Source of the DNA: Microbacterium sp. KUDC0406
GTDB lineage: Bacteria; Actinomycetota; Actinomycetes; Actinomycetales; Microbacteriaceae
Assembly (NCBI RefSeq): GCF_021582875.1
Contig: NZ_CP091138.1
Span: forward strand, 248,001 to 312,000
Length of the DNA stretch: 64,000 bases
Direction: 5' to 3'
The notes beneath the pieces were generated by a model that was given only the letters and a program-made list of their open reading frames with translations, was not told where the DNA came from and made no database searches. Numbering within the stretch: the first letter of the stretch is position 1; the number at the start of each line of letters is the position of its first letter. This document shows, piece by piece, positions 50,917 to 59,866 of this stretch. The translations under genes were made by a program, and so were the position numbers.

Positions 50917-52570
50917 CCTGGATCCACCGATGGGCCCTTGGCGGGTGGGGTCGGTGTGGTCGGCGTGGGGTGATCCTGTCGCGGGCAGGGGTGGGTTCCG
51001 GGCGTCTCATCCCGGTCGTCCACTTCGTTCTCGGTCGTGCCGTCGTCGCGGCGGTGGTCAGCTTGCCGCTGATGGTGGTGGCGCGTGCGTAGTGATGAAC
51101 AGCCGGTCGAACGCGCTCTGCCAGGGCCAGGCCTCGGGCAGGTGCAGGGTGATCCGGCGCGCGGACCGTGCCAGCCGTGCTGGCACTGAGATGAGGGTGC
51201 GGCGGATCGTCGCGGTCGTGGCGGTGGCGAGCCGTCCGGCGTGGTCGGCGATGAGTCCGGCAGCGCGGGTGAGGTTGAATGCGATCGTGGCGAGGACGAG
51301 CCAGGCGCTGTTGGCGGCGAAGCGGCCGGAGGGCAGGTGCGCGAGGGGGCCGTTCTTCAGGTCGGCGTGGACGTGCTCGATGATCGCGTGGGCGCGGTGG
51401 GCCCGGTCCGCGGCGATGGTGTTCAGGCGGTCGGCGGTGACGGTGGTGAAGAACGCGTGGTAGCGGAACGTGTCGAACAGAGGATCCTGGTCTGGCCTGG
51501 GGCGGTGGGCTTTCACGCGGCGCACGATGAGCCGTCCGGTGATGCCGCCGTGTTTGGCGAATGCGGTGAACCGGGTCTCGGCGACCTCCGCGTCGCTGAC
51601 CATTTCGTCGGTGTCGGGGTCGAAGATCGCGTTCGGGTAGTGGATCGGTGTCCAGTCGTTCTCGGCAATGGTCGCGATCGCGGCGGTCACGGCGGGGTTG
51701 CGTTTGACGGTGACCGACACGTCGGCGCCGGCGGCGAGTGCTCGGGAGATGGTGGGGTGGCCGTAGTAGGCGGAGTCCGCGCGCATCAGCACCGGCCCGG
51801 CGGTGCCGGTGCGGTGCAGCAGAGTGAGCGCGTCGCTGAGGAGCCGGTCCGCGCCTCTGGGCGAGTTCACCTGCCCGCGGCGCAGCCGCTGGGCCAGGAT
51901 CACCGGCGCCGACGAGGCTGTCGACGCGGTCACGACCGCCGCGTTCAGGCCCCGCACCCGGGAGTAGCCGATCCCGGCGCCCTGCTTGCGGGCAGAGTGC
52001 ACCTCGATGACAGTGTCGTCGATATCGACGAACACGAACCCCGCGCCCGCCGGCGCGGGGATGATCGGCGCCCGCGTGGCCAGGCCGGCCAGCACGCGAG
52101 CGGCGACCGCATCGAGCTGGCGGACATGCCCGAACGTGAACGCACGCAGGAACGAACCCAACGTCGACGGCGCATACACCGAGCCGAACAGCGACCGCAT
52201 GCCGCCGTGACGGAGCACGTTCATGTCGTCGATCGAGTCCGCCCCGGCAAGCATCCCCGCCACCAGCGCCATGACCTTCGCACCGGCGTTGGCGCCCTTG
52301 TCTGTCGGGACTCTCAACCGCGATTGGGTGAGCTCGTCCAGGCCCGCGGAACGCGCGAGGCGGAGCATCGGGACCAGACCCGCAGCCGACACGAGATTCG
52401 GATCATCGAACACCGCGGACACAGCGGCCGGAGCATGCTTGAATTGCATCTACGAGATGCCTCTCGCTTCGGGGAACTAGAACCTTAGACCAGCTCTATT
52501 TTCCCTGATCCGGGAGGCATTTCCGCGTTACGGCACCCACTCAACGCCCACGCTCATCGGTGGATCGAGG
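50917..52570 (-). mobile_element. Complete IS1380-family insertion sequence, 1654 bp
   Basis: Terminal inverted repeats CCTGGATCCACCGATGGGC (50917-50935) and its near reverse complement at 52552-52570 (17 of 19 match) bound one transposase gene. The element is flanked by 5-bp direct repeats TTGAG (50912-50916, 52571-52575), so the copy is intact and not recombined. The size is normal for IS1380. It has landed in a family B palindrome. Confidence 0.88.
51058..52449 (-). CDS. IS1380-family transposase
   Basis: A 463-aa DDE transposase: FVFVDIDDTVIEVHSARKQ with the first Asp, VLMRADSAYYGHP with the second, and later IIEHVHADLKNGPLAHLPSG holding the Glu region. The N-terminus has SVFDDPNLVSAAGLVPMLRLA and the C-terminus VLATIAFNLTRAAGL, both typical. 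No frameshift is seen, so it is probably active. It is the sole gene of the element. Confidence 0.93.
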   Translation of the reverse strand: MQFKHAPAAVSAVFDDPNLVSAAGLVPMLRLARSAGLDELTQSRLRVPTDKGANAGAKVMALVAGMLAGADSIDDMNVLRHGGMRSLFGSVYAPSTLGSFLRAFTFGHVRQLDAVAARVLAGLATRAPIIPAPAGAGFVFVDIDDTVIEVHSARKQGAGIGYSRVRGLNAAVVTASTASSAPVILAQRLRRGQVNSPRGADRLLSDALTLLHRTGTAGPVLMRADSAYYGHPTISRALAAGADVSVTVKRNPAVTAAIATIAENDWTPIHYPNAIFDPDTDEMVSDAEVAETRFTAFAKHGGITGRLIVRRVKAHRPRPDQDPLFDTFRYHAFFTTVTADRLNTIAADRAHRAHAIIEHVHADLKNGPLAHLPSGRFAANSAWLVLATIAFNLTRAAGLIADHAGRLATATTATIRRTLISVPARLARSARRITLHLPEAWPWQSAFDRLFITTHAPPPSAAS

Positions 52571-52575
52571 TTGAG
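52571..52575. repeat. Target-site duplication, right copy (TTGAG)
   Basis: Matches the left copy at 50912-50916. Confidence 0.75.
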
Positions 52576-52611
52576 CGAGGAGCGCAGCGACGAGACGAAA
52601 CGCGCCAGCGT

Positions 52612-52740
52612 CACTCGCGCGCCAGTTCTCTGCTCGCGCTGCGCTTGTGTGCTCGCGCTGCGCTTGTGTGCTCGCGCTGCGCTTGTGCGCTCGCGCTGCG
52701 CGGATATGCGCCGCGTGAGCGAAGAACAGCAGCGCGACGT
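52612..52740. repeat. Family A array with a 19-bp tandem repeat, copy A3
   Basis: GCTCGCGCTGCGCTTGTGT is repeated 3.7 times in tandem (52632-52701), followed by GCGGATATGCGCC and the inverted arm GCGTGAGCGAAGAACAGCAG. The gap 52571-53049 otherwise holds half of palindrome B5 and no supported gene. Confidence 0.75.
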
Positions 52741-53049
52741 GCATCGGATGCTGCAAAGAGCAGCGCGTCCGCACCCGCGGCGCAGCCTGCCGCCCCCCGC
52801 TCGCCCGCCAGCGGATGAAAGGAGGAAAGTGCGCCTCCGCCACGCATGTCAGCGGCGAGAACCTCCTTGCACGGGCGCTTGCCGCGCTCGCTCGGAGCGC
52901 ATGCGGTGGCCGCGTCGACCACCACGCCCAAAACCGCTGTCTGCAAGAAGGAAAATGCGCGTCTCGAAGCTTGTTCGACTGCGATACCCTCCTTGCGCGG
53001 GCTGCGGGCGGGCAGAGGAATGCGTGGTGCCTCGGATAGGCATCGCCGG

Positions 53050-53997
53050 ATGCCTGACACAGTCAAGACCCGCGTCCTCTGGGACGACCTGCCCGCCGAT
53101 CTGCGAGCTGAGATCGAGCACGTGCTCGGCGGCGGCGTGGTCTCGGCACAGAGCCAGGCGGGCGGGTTCTCGCCGGGCAGCGCCGATCGCGTTACGACGG
53201 CGGACGGACGCCGGGCGTTCGTGAAGACCGTGCACCGTGACCGCAACGAGGGGGCGTACGAGCTGCACCGGCGCGAGATCGACGTGATGCGACTCCTCCC
53301 TGCTGAGGTGAGCGCGCCGGCACTGCTCGGGACCGTGGTGACGGAAGACTGAGCTGTACTCGTACTCGCCGATGTCGACGGAACCCATCCCGGGCGGCTG
53401 CGGGACGGCTCGGAGCTCGTCGCCGTGCTCGACGCGTTCGCGGCATTCCCACGGCTCGACCCCTTCGCACTCGCGGCTCTGCCTGCTGCGGAGAGCGAGC
53501 TGATCGACGCGCGGGACAGCTGGCGGACGATCGACGAGCACGGGATCGAGGTGCCGCACTGGGCCGCCGCGAATCGCGGACGGCTCCGCGCAGCAGCTGA
53601 GCGGGTGCTCGATGTGGTCACCGGCGAGCATCTGCAACACTCTGACGGCCGGGCCGACAACGTGCTGATCGATGCCGACGGCTGAGCGTGGATCATCGAC
53701 TGGCCGTGGGTGTCGGTGGGGGCGCGCTGGCTGGACGGGCTGTTCTATCTGCTCGACGTGCGGCTGCGCGGTGAGGCTGTCGACGTCGAGGAGCTGCTGG
53801 CGCAGCATCCGCTCTTCCAGGGTGTCGCCGAGGCCGACGTCGACTCGGTGCTTGCGGCCGTGACCGGCGGGTTCTTCGTGAAGGCGCAGTCGCCTGCGCC
53901 GCCGAACATGCCCACGTTGCGCGCGTTCCAGCATCGCGAGGCCTTCGCCGGCATGGAATGGCTTCGCGAGCGCTGGACCCTGCCTCAGAACTCGTAG
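53050..53997 (+). pseudogene. Aminoglycoside phosphotransferase-family kinase with two in-frame TGA codons
   Basis: One uninterrupted frame from ATG 53050 to TAG 53995 encodes an APH/ChoK-type kinase (GGFSPGSADRVTTADGRRAF, catalytic LQHSDGRADNVLID, then WIIDWPWVSVG), but TGA occurs at 53350-53352 (after TED) and 53683-53685 (before AWIIDW). Trp (TGG) and Arg (CGA) would be expected at these sites, both one transition away. No indel is seen, so this is probably a recent pseudogene. The last 13 bp overlap the convergent methyltransferase gene. Confidence 0.82.
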
Positions 53998-54812
53998 GCC
54001 GGGGCGACGGTGCGCCACGGCACCGTCAGCTCGCCGAGCCGCCAGCGACGGCGGTCGTCCAGCACGGCCACGCCCTGTTCGCGCAGGGCCGTGGCCATGG
54101 CGATGAAGCGCTGTGCCGCGCCGAAGGCCGACAGAGGAGCGGCTCGCTCCCACTCCCGGTCCAGCGCGGTCAGCAGCTCGTGCACGCGTTCACCGCGGAT
54201 GTTGCGGTGGATGAGCGCCTTGGGCAGTCGCTCCGCCACGATGCCCGGATGCTCGAGATCGGCGAGTCTCAATGAGATGGTGAAGCGCTGCGGGATGCCG
54301 TGCTCGTCGACCTCGATCCATGAGGCGATACGGCCGATCTCGTCGCAGGTGCCCTCGAACAGTCTCCCGCCGTGCGCGAGACGCGAGGTCATGCGGCCCC
54401 ACGCGTCGGGCACCTGGGCTTCGTCGTACTGCCGCAGCACGTTCATGGCCCGGATCACCGCGGGTCGGCGATCGTCCGGCAGCGGTACCTCGAACCCGCC
54501 TCTGCCGAACGACACCGGCAGATCCGCCGGGAACGAGGTCGCTCCTGCGCGCACCTCCTCGAGCTGAGCGGATGCCGTCGCGACGCGCTCCGGGTCGAGT
54601 TCGAGCCCTCGCACCGAGGCATCCGCCCGCACCTTGCGCAGCCGGCGCGCCAGCTCGAATGCCGTGACGCCGCTCGCCCCGAATCCCAGGTCGATGACCA
54701 GCGGATCGCCCGCCCTGCGGAACGCCTCCGACGCCGCGATGGCCCGATCGTTCCGCCGCAGCCGGTTCGTCCCCGTCGTCCCCCGCGTGGGCTGCCCGAT
54801 CACTCCCGCCAT
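53985..54812 (-). CDS. Class I SAM-dependent methyltransferase
   Basis: A 275-aa protein. LVIDLGFGASGVTAFELARRL carries the GxGxxG-like SAM motif, LRGLELDPERV-like VRGLELDPERVATA the acidic residue, and LAHGGRLFEGTCDEIG the later strand. The N-terminus NRLRRNDRAIAASEAFR suggests an actinobacterial-specific group. The substrate is unknown. Confidence 0.8.
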   Translation of the reverse strand: MAGVIGQPTRGTTGTNRLRRNDRAIAASEAFRRAGDPLVIDLGFGASGVTAFELARRLRKVRADASVRGLELDPERVATASAQLEEVRAGATSFPADLPVSFGRGGFEVPLPDDRRPAVIRAMNVLRQYDEAQVPDAWGRMTSRLAHGGRLFEGTCDEIGRIASWIEVDEHGIPQRFTISLRLADLEHPGIVAERLPKALIHRNIRGERVHELLTALDREWERAAPLSAFGAAQRFIAMATALREQGVAVLDDRRRWRLGELTVPWRTVAPAYEF

Positions 54813-55011
54813 GGCTCCATCCTCCCAAAGCTCGCAAGTCCACAGACACCTCCACCCGCGTACCTCACCCCCGAGGGGGCGCCCCTCCGAGAAGCGTCAG
54901 TGCGCAGTGACGCTCCCGAAGCGAGCATCGGGAGGGGCCCATGAAGCGGGAGGGAACCCGCTCTGCGAGCGCAGGGAACGTCACGGAACCCGCCCAGTGA
55001 TCCGGCCCCGA

Positions 55012-55023
55012 TAAACTGCCCAT
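55012..55023 (+). promoter_or_regulatory. -10 box giving a leaderless gpmA message
   Basis: TAAACT (55012-55017) lies 6 nt before ATG 55024 and there is no ribosome site, so transcription should start at or next to the ATG. The upstream spacer 54813-55011 has only small inverted repeats. Confidence 0.5.
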
Positions 55024-55767
55024 ATGACGCGCACCCTGATCCTGCTCCGCCACGGCCAGAGCGAATGGAACCAGCTCAACCTCTTCACCGGCTGGGTCGA
55101 CGTCCGTCTCACCGAGCAGGGCAGGGCCGAGGCCCGCCGCGGCGGCGAGCTGCTGGCCGAGTCGGGTCTGCTGCCCGACGTGCTGCACACGTCCCTGCTG
55201 AGCCGGGCGATCCAGACCGCGAACATCGCGCTGGACACCGCCGACCGCCTGTGGATCCCGGTCACCCGCTCCTGGCGACTGAACGAGCGCCACTACGGCG
55301 CTCTGCAGGGCAAGGACAAGGCGCAGACGCTCGCCGAGTTCGGTCCTGAGCAGTTCCAGCTGTGGCGCCGCTCGTTCGACGTGCCGCCGCCACTGCTCGA
55401 CGACGACAGCGAGTTCAGCCAGGTGAACGACCCGCGCTACGCCGGCATCGACGGCGACATTCCGCGCACCGAGTCGCTCAAGCTCGTCATCGACCGTCTG
55501 CTGCCGTACTGGGAGTCAGCGATCGTCCCCGATCTCGAGGCCGGCAAGACCGTGCTGGTCACCGCGCACGGCAACTCTCTGCGCGGCCTGGTCAAGCACC
55601 TCGAGGGCATCAGCGACGACGACATCGCCGAGCTGAACATCCCCACCGGCATCCCGCTGGTCTACGAGCTCGACGACAACAACGTCCCGACCGCCCCCGG
55701 CCGCTACCTCGACCCCGAGGCGGCCGCCGCCGGCGCCGCCGCGGTCGCCGCGCAGGGCAAGAAGTAG
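55024..55767 (+). CDS. gpmA: 2,3-bisphosphoglycerate-dependent phosphoglycerate mutase
   Basis: A 247-aa glycolytic enzyme. [19 protein letters not shown] has the catalytic His (residue 10), with [15 protein letters not shown] and [20 protein letters not shown] (second His). The dPGM length is normal. It starts at ATG 55024 without a ribosome site. It interconverts 3- and 2-phosphoglycerate. Confidence 0.96.
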   Translation: MTRTLILLRHGQSEWNQLNLFTGWVDVRLTEQGRAEARRGGELLAESGLLPDVLHTSLLSRAIQTANIALDTADRLWIPVTRSWRLNERHYGALQGKDKAQTLAEFGPEQFQLWRRSFDVPPPLLDDDSEFSQVNDPRYAGIDGDIPRTESLKLVIDRLLPYWESAIVPDLEAGKTVLVTAHGNSLRGLVKHLEGISDDDIAELNIPTGIPLVYELDDNNVPTAPGRYLDPEAAAAGAAAVAAQGKK

Positions 55768-55790
55768 GGGCGGCGCAGGCTCCCTCACGA

Positions 55791-55834
55791 CGCCGAGGCC
55801 CCTCCGGATCCACGGATCAGGAGGGGCCTCGGCG
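55791..55834 (+). terminator. Terminator of gpmA
   Basis: CGCCGAGGCCCCTCC / GGAGGGGCCTCGGCG arms with an inner GATCC/GGATC, 23 bp after the stop. Confidence 0.85.
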
Positions 55835-55838
55835 CATC

Positions 55839-56246
55839 GGCTCGCGCTACTGCTTCCGGTTCGCGCTGCACTCCCGGCATCCGGAGTCGCTCGCGCGGCT
55901 GTTTCGTGCGCGCGCGGCGCGTATTCGCGCAGCGCGGGCGAAGAAGAGCAGCGCGGGCGAGGAAGAGCAGCGCCGGCGAAGAAGAGTAGCGCGGAGAGGA
56001 TGCGTCGCGCGGGCGTGTGCCCGTGGGTGGACGCCGAGGCTGACGCATTAGCGCTACTGGTTCCGGGTCGCGCTGCAGTTCGCGGCATCCGGGGTCGCTC
56101 GCGCGGCTGTTGCCTGCTCGCGCGGCGCGTATTCGCGTAGCGCGGGCGAACAAGAGCAGCGCGGGCGAAGAAGAGCAGCGCGAGCGAAGAACTGCAGCGC
56201 GGGCGAAGAAGAGAAGCGCGAGCGAAGAAGAGCAGCGCGGGCGGCT
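55839..56246. repeat. Family A double array with 19-bp units, copies A4a and A4b
   Basis: Two copies (about 55839-55996 and 56050-56246) each carry the CGCTAC-TG-TTCCGG entry, GGCATCCGG...GTCGCTCGCGCGGCTGTT, the GGCGCGTATTCGCG core, then tandem 19-bp units GCGCGGGCGAAGAAGAGCA: three at 55932-55988 and five at 56140-56234. No gene is supported in the gap 55768-56284, which lies between convergent gpmA and phoU. Confidence 0.85.
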
Positions 56247-56284
56247 CGCCCGGACCGGACGGCACCGGAAGGCGGCGGGGCGGA

Positions 56285-56995
56285 TCAGGCGTGGCCCGAG
56301 CCGGTGTCCTCCTGCTCCTGGGCCTCGGCTGCCAGGGCGATGTCCTCTTCGTCGACGGCCCAGTCACCGGTGGCGAGGTAGACGACCTTCTTCGCGACGG
56401 CCACGGCATGGTCGGCGAAGCGCTCGTGGTAGCGGCTGGCGAGCGTGGCGTCCACGGTCGCGGTCGCCTCGCCCTTCCAGTTGTCGCTGAGCACCTTCTC
56501 GAACACGCGGGCGTGCAGCTCGTCGACGTCGTCGTCCGCGTTGCGGATCGCGTCGGCCAGGCGCAGGTCCTGGGTGCGCAGCAGGTCGGCCAGTGTGCGG
56601 GAGATCTCGACGTCCAGCTCGCCCATCCTGGTGAAGGTGCCCTTCAGCCCCTTCGGGATGGCGCGCTCCGGGAAGCGCAGGCGGGCCAGCTGGGCGATGT
56701 GCTCGGCCATGTCGCCCATGCGCTCGAGCGACGCGCTCACGCGCAGCGCCGTGATGACGATGCGCAGGTCACGGGCGACCGGCTGCTGGCGGGCGAGGAT
56801 CTCGATGGCGCGCTCGTCGAGCGTCACCGCCATCTCATCGATCCGCGCGTCGTCGGCGATGACCTCCTCGGCGAGGGACACGTCGCTGGTGGCGAAGGCG
56901 CGGGTGGCCTTGTCGATCGACACGGTGACGAGCTCGGCGATCTCGACCAGCTGGGCCTGGAGATCCTCGAGGGACTGGTGGAAGACTTCGCGCAT
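56285..56995 (-). CDS. phoU: PhoU phosphate-signalling regulator
   Basis: A 236-aa cytosolic protein with two PhoU helical repeats (MREVFHQSLEDLQAQLVEIAEL, then ARDLRIVITALRVSASLERMGDMAEHIA, and RYHERFADHAVAVAKKVVYLATG). It links the Pst transporter to the phosphate kinase. It is divergent from senX3, with a PHO box between them. Confidence 0.93.
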   Translation of the reverse strand: MREVFHQSLEDLQAQLVEIAELVTVSIDKATRAFATSDVSLAEEVIADDARIDEMAVTLDERAIEILARQQPVARDLRIVITALRVSASLERMGDMAEHIAQLARLRFPERAIPKGLKGTFTRMGELDVEISRTLADLLRTQDLRLADAIRNADDDVDELHARVFEKVLSDNWKGEATATVDATLASRYHERFADHAVAVAKKVVYLATGDWAVDEEDIALAAEAQEQEDTGSGHA

Positions 56996-57094
56996 TGTCC
57001 GGCGCAACCTTTCGTCGTGGGCCCGGGCTCCTGTCGCCGGGTGGGCGGCGCGCGCAACGGCTGCGGCACGCCCTGGGCGATTGTGTCCGCCGAA

Positions 57095-57123
57095 GGTTAA
57101 CGGACGGTGCCCGGCATGTGAAC
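57095..57123. promoter_or_regulatory. Three-unit PHO box between phoU and senX3
   Basis: GGTTAAC (57095), GGTGCCC (57106) and TGTGAAC (57117) recur with an 11-bp period, the reverse complement of GTTNACC. Each lies about 100 bp from phoU or 75-100 bp from senX3. Confidence 0.7.
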
Positions 57124-57195
57124 AGTATGCCGTGCGCCCGCGGAAGCCCGGGCGAACGGCGGGTGACGCACTCGCGGCGGCCCTACGCTGGTGGC

Positions 57196-58407
57196 ATGAC
57201 CTCGCCGGATATCGCGCTGTTCGCCCTTGCTGTCGGCGCGATCATCGGAGCAGGTCTCGTGGTGCTGGTCGGCTGGGCGTACCGCGCCCGCGCGCAGGCG
57301 GCGGAGGAGACGTCGGCGACGGTCCCCGCCGGCACGATCGACGTGCTCGCGAGCATGGACGACGCGGCCTGTGTGCTGGATGCCTCCGGTCTGGTCCTCG
57401 CGGTCTCGCAGGCGGCCACGCGCTTCGGCATCGAGGCGGGGGCGGTGCTGGAGAACGCGGAGCTGCGCCAGCTGGTGCGCTCGGTGCGGCAGAGCGGGGG
57501 CAGTGCGACCGAGACCCTGCGCATCTCCGGCGGAGGGGTGCGGCTGGACCCGCGACTGGTCTCTGCGCGCGCGAGCGCGATGGGCGCGCAGCTCACCCTC
57601 CTCGTGATCCGCGACGTCACCGAGCGCGAGCGACTCGACCAGATGCGCAATGACTTCGTCGCCAACACCAGCCACGAGCTGAAGACCCCTGTCGGCGCGG
57701 TGAGCCTGCTCGCAGAGGCTATCGAGTCCGCGGCCGACGACCCGGAGCAGGTGCGACGCTTCGCAGGCCGCATCCAGGCTGAGGCGGGACGGCTCGGACA
57801 GCTCACCGGCCGCATCATGAGCCTGTCCCGGCTGCAGTCGTCGGACGGCCTCACCAATCTGCATCCGGTGTCCCTCGACGAGGTGATCGCCTCCTCGCTC
57901 GAGGCGCACGTCGTGCAGGCCGACTCGGCGGCCGTCGAGCTCGTGCGCGGCGGCGACCGCGGTGCATGGGTGCTCGGCGACGCGCAGATCCTGGTCGAGG
58001 CCGTCGGCAATCTCGTCGCGAACGCGATCGCGTACTCACCGCGGGGTTCGCGTGTCGGCGTCGGAGTGCGCATCGAGGACGAGGTCGTGGAGATCGCGGT
58101 GACGGATCAGGGCATCGGGATCGCCGAGGCCGACCGGGAGCGCATCTTCGAGCGCTTCTATCGCGCTGACGATGCGCGTTCCCGCCGCACCGGCGGCACC
58201 GGACTCGGCCTCTCGATCGTCAAGCACGCCACGCAGCGACATGGGGGCGAGGTGCGGCTGTGGTCGCGTCCCGGCCGCGGATCGACCTTCACCATCCGGC
58301 TGCCGCGCATCGAGGCGCCCTCTGGAGACGGAATGGGAAAGAAGAAGAAGAAGAAGCGGGCGAAGAAGGACGTCGTCACCCGCACCCCGAACGGAGAGAA
58401 CGCATGA
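57196..58407 (+). CDS. senX3: Phosphate-responsive sensor histidine kinase (SenX3/PhoR)
   Basis: A 403-aa kinase: one or two membrane helices (IALFALAVGAIIGAGLVVLVGW), a PAS-like middle, H-box RNDFVANTSHELKTPVGAVS (His about residue 160), and HATPase_c with VTDQGIGIAEADRERIFERF and GGTGLGLSIVKH. The C-terminus has a run of Lys (GKKKKKKRAKK). It starts at ATG 57196; the stop overlaps regX3 as ATGA. With RegX3 it senses low phosphate via Pst/PhoU. Confidence 0.9.
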   Translation: MTSPDIALFALAVGAIIGAGLVVLVGWAYRARAQAAEETSATVPAGTIDVLASMDDAACVLDASGLVLAVSQAATRFGIEAGAVLENAELRQLVRSVRQSGGSATETLRISGGGVRLDPRLVSARASAMGAQLTLLVIRDVTERERLDQMRNDFVANTSHELKTPVGAVSLLAEAIESAADDPEQVRRFAGRIQAEAGRLGQLTGRIMSLSRLQSSDGLTNLHPVSLDEVIASSLEAHVVQADSAAVELVRGGDRGAWVLGDAQILVEAVGNLVANAIAYSPRGSRVGVGVRIEDEVVEIAVTDQGIGIAEADRERIFERFYRADDARSRRTGGTGLGLSIVKHATQRHGGEVRLWSRPGRGSTFTIRLPRIEAPSGDGMGKKKKKKRAKKDVVTRTPNGENA

Positions 58408-59087
58408 CCCGCATCCTGCTCGTCGAGGACGAACCCGATCTCGCGGACCCGCTCGCGTACCTGCTGCACCGGGAGGGCTACGAGGTCGAGATCGCCGAGG
58501 ACGGACCGGGCGCCCTCAGCGCGTTCCGCGAGCGCGGCGCCGACATCGTGCTGCTCGATCTGATGCTCCCCGGCATGCCGGGCACCGAGGTGTGCAAGCA
58601 GATCCGGCAGTCCTCGGCCGTGCCGATCATCATGCTGACGGCCAAGGACTCCGAGATCGACATCGTGGTGGGGCTCGAGCTCGGCGCCGATGACTACATC
58701 ACCAAGCCGTACTCGTCACGGGAGCTGCTGGCGCGCATGCGCGCCGTGCTGCGCCGTGTCGTGCCGGGGGAGGACGAGCTCGACGAACGGGTGCTCGACG
58801 GCGGCCGGGTGAGCCTGGACATCGACCGGCACACCGTCACGGTGGCGGGGGAGCAGATCAACATGCCGCTGAAGGAGTTCGAGCTGCTCGAGGTGCTGAT
58901 GCGAAACTCCGGGCGCGTGCTCACCCGCGGCCAGCTGATCGACCGCGTCTGGGGCAGCGACTACTTCGGCGACACGAAGACCCTCGACGTGCACATCAAG
59001 CGCATCCGCTCGCGCATCGAGGAGAACCCCTCCGAGCCGGTGATGCTGGTCACCGTGCGCGGCCTCGGGTACCGGTTCGAGGGCTGA
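58404..59087 (+). CDS. regX3: OmpR-family phosphate response regulator (RegX3/PhoP)
   Basis: A 227-aa regulator: RILLVEDEPDLADPLAYLL, phosphoacceptor Asp52 in VLLDLMLPGMPG, Lys in ITKPYSSRELLARM, and a winged helix with LKEFELLEVLMRNSGRVLTR and TLDVHIKRIRSRIE. It should bind the PHO boxes at pstS and phoU. Confidence 0.93.
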   Translation: MTRILLVEDEPDLADPLAYLLHREGYEVEIAEDGPGALSAFRERGADIVLLDLMLPGMPGTEVCKQIRQSSAVPIIMLTAKDSEIDIVVGLELGADDYITKPYSSRELLARMRAVLRRVVPGEDELDERVLDGGRVSLDIDRHTVTVAGEQINMPLKEFELLEVLMRNSGRVLTRGQLIDRVWGSDYFGDTKTLDVHIKRIRSRIEENPSEPVMLVTVRGLGYRFEG

Positions 59088-59102
59088 CTCCTCCGCAGAC
59101 GG

Positions 59103-59138
59103 GAAGAGGCCGGCCGCGGAACGCGAGCCGGCCTCTTC
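59103..59138. terminator. Bidirectional terminator after regX3
   Basis: GAAGAGGCCGGC / GCCGGCCTCTTC arms with a 12-nt loop, followed by T-rich sequence; shared with the convergent lipoprotein gene. Confidence 0.8.
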
Positions 59139-59161
59139 TGCCGTGTACTGAAAGCGGGATG

Positions 59162-59718
59162 TCAGGATGCGGGCGTCTCGGTGGGTGCCGGCGATTCCGT
59201 CTGGAACTCCACGACGGGGGTCGGCTCGGGGCGGGCACCAGGTCGGAGTAGTACGGCAGGGTGCCGTCGAGGACGGGCACGTCCGCGGTCCGTCCGGAGG
59301 AGTCGCCGGACTGGAAGAGGACCTCGGCGTTCGCGCCGGGCTGCACGTTGAGGTCGTCGATGCGCAGGGGCTCCTCGTCGGCGCCGAGGCTGACTCGCTC
59401 GCCGGCGGGAACGTCGACCTCGAACGGCTCATGGCCCTCGAGGGAGATCGTGATGGTCTCGTCATCGGCCGTGTCGTTGACGAGGCCCGCGACGAAGTTG
59501 CCGGTGGAGCCATCCTCGGTGGCGACGATCATGGCGTTGCGCACCTTGACCGGGCCGGCGTCGTTGCTGACGTTGACGCCGTCGGAGGGCGAGTAGGGGA
59601 TCTCGGTCGCCTGATCGGTGATGAAGGTGCATCCGGTGGTGCCGAGCAGCGCGACCGCGCCGAGCGCGATGGACGCCAGAAGGCGCGGGGCGATGGACGC
59701 AGCAGGGCGCGATTTCAC
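59162..59718 (-). CDS. Secreted lipoprotein, frameshifted near 59226
   Basis: GTG 59718 follows GGAGGATCC and starts a signal with ALLGTTGC (lipid Cys about residue 30), then a DUF-like beta domain (NAMIVATEDGSTGNFVAGLVND, FEVDVPAGERVSLG). After GTLPYYSDLVPAPS the frame fails; one extra C near 59226 gives an acidic Pro/Thr tail (PTPVVEFQTESPAPTETPAS) and TGA at 59162-59164. As read, the frame runs on to 59050, into regX3. The function is unknown. Confidence 0.78.
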
Positions 59719-59866
59719 GGATCCTCCAGAGGTGCGATCGATGGGCCGCGACAAGTCTAGTGGGTGCACGCGGTCCGCCGTGGCTGCGTCGCCGAGAGGC
59801 AGCGGCGGCGAACCTTAGTACATATCCGTTGTGGTATCCTGGAGGTTGCCGAAAGGACACGTTTTT

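Larger units (their letters stand above)
50907..52604. repeat. Family B copy B5, split by IS insertion
   Basis: GGTCGTTGAG (50907-50916) continues after the IS as TTGAGCGAGGAGCGCAGCGA and GACGAAACGCG (52571-52604). Removing the IS and one TTGAG rejoins a normal left arm. Confidence 0.75.

Noticed and set aside
50917..52570. Larger composite transposon or genomic island
   Set aside because: Only one IS with its own target duplication is present; flanking genes are chromosomal.
53350..53685. Selenocysteine or TGA-Trp recoding in the kinase gene
   Set aside because: One site calls for Trp and the other for Arg, no SECIS-like hairpin was noted, and selenoproteins are not expected in this family.
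55932..56234. CRISPR array
   Set aside because: The 19-bp units are directly contiguous with no unique spacers, and no cas gene is present.
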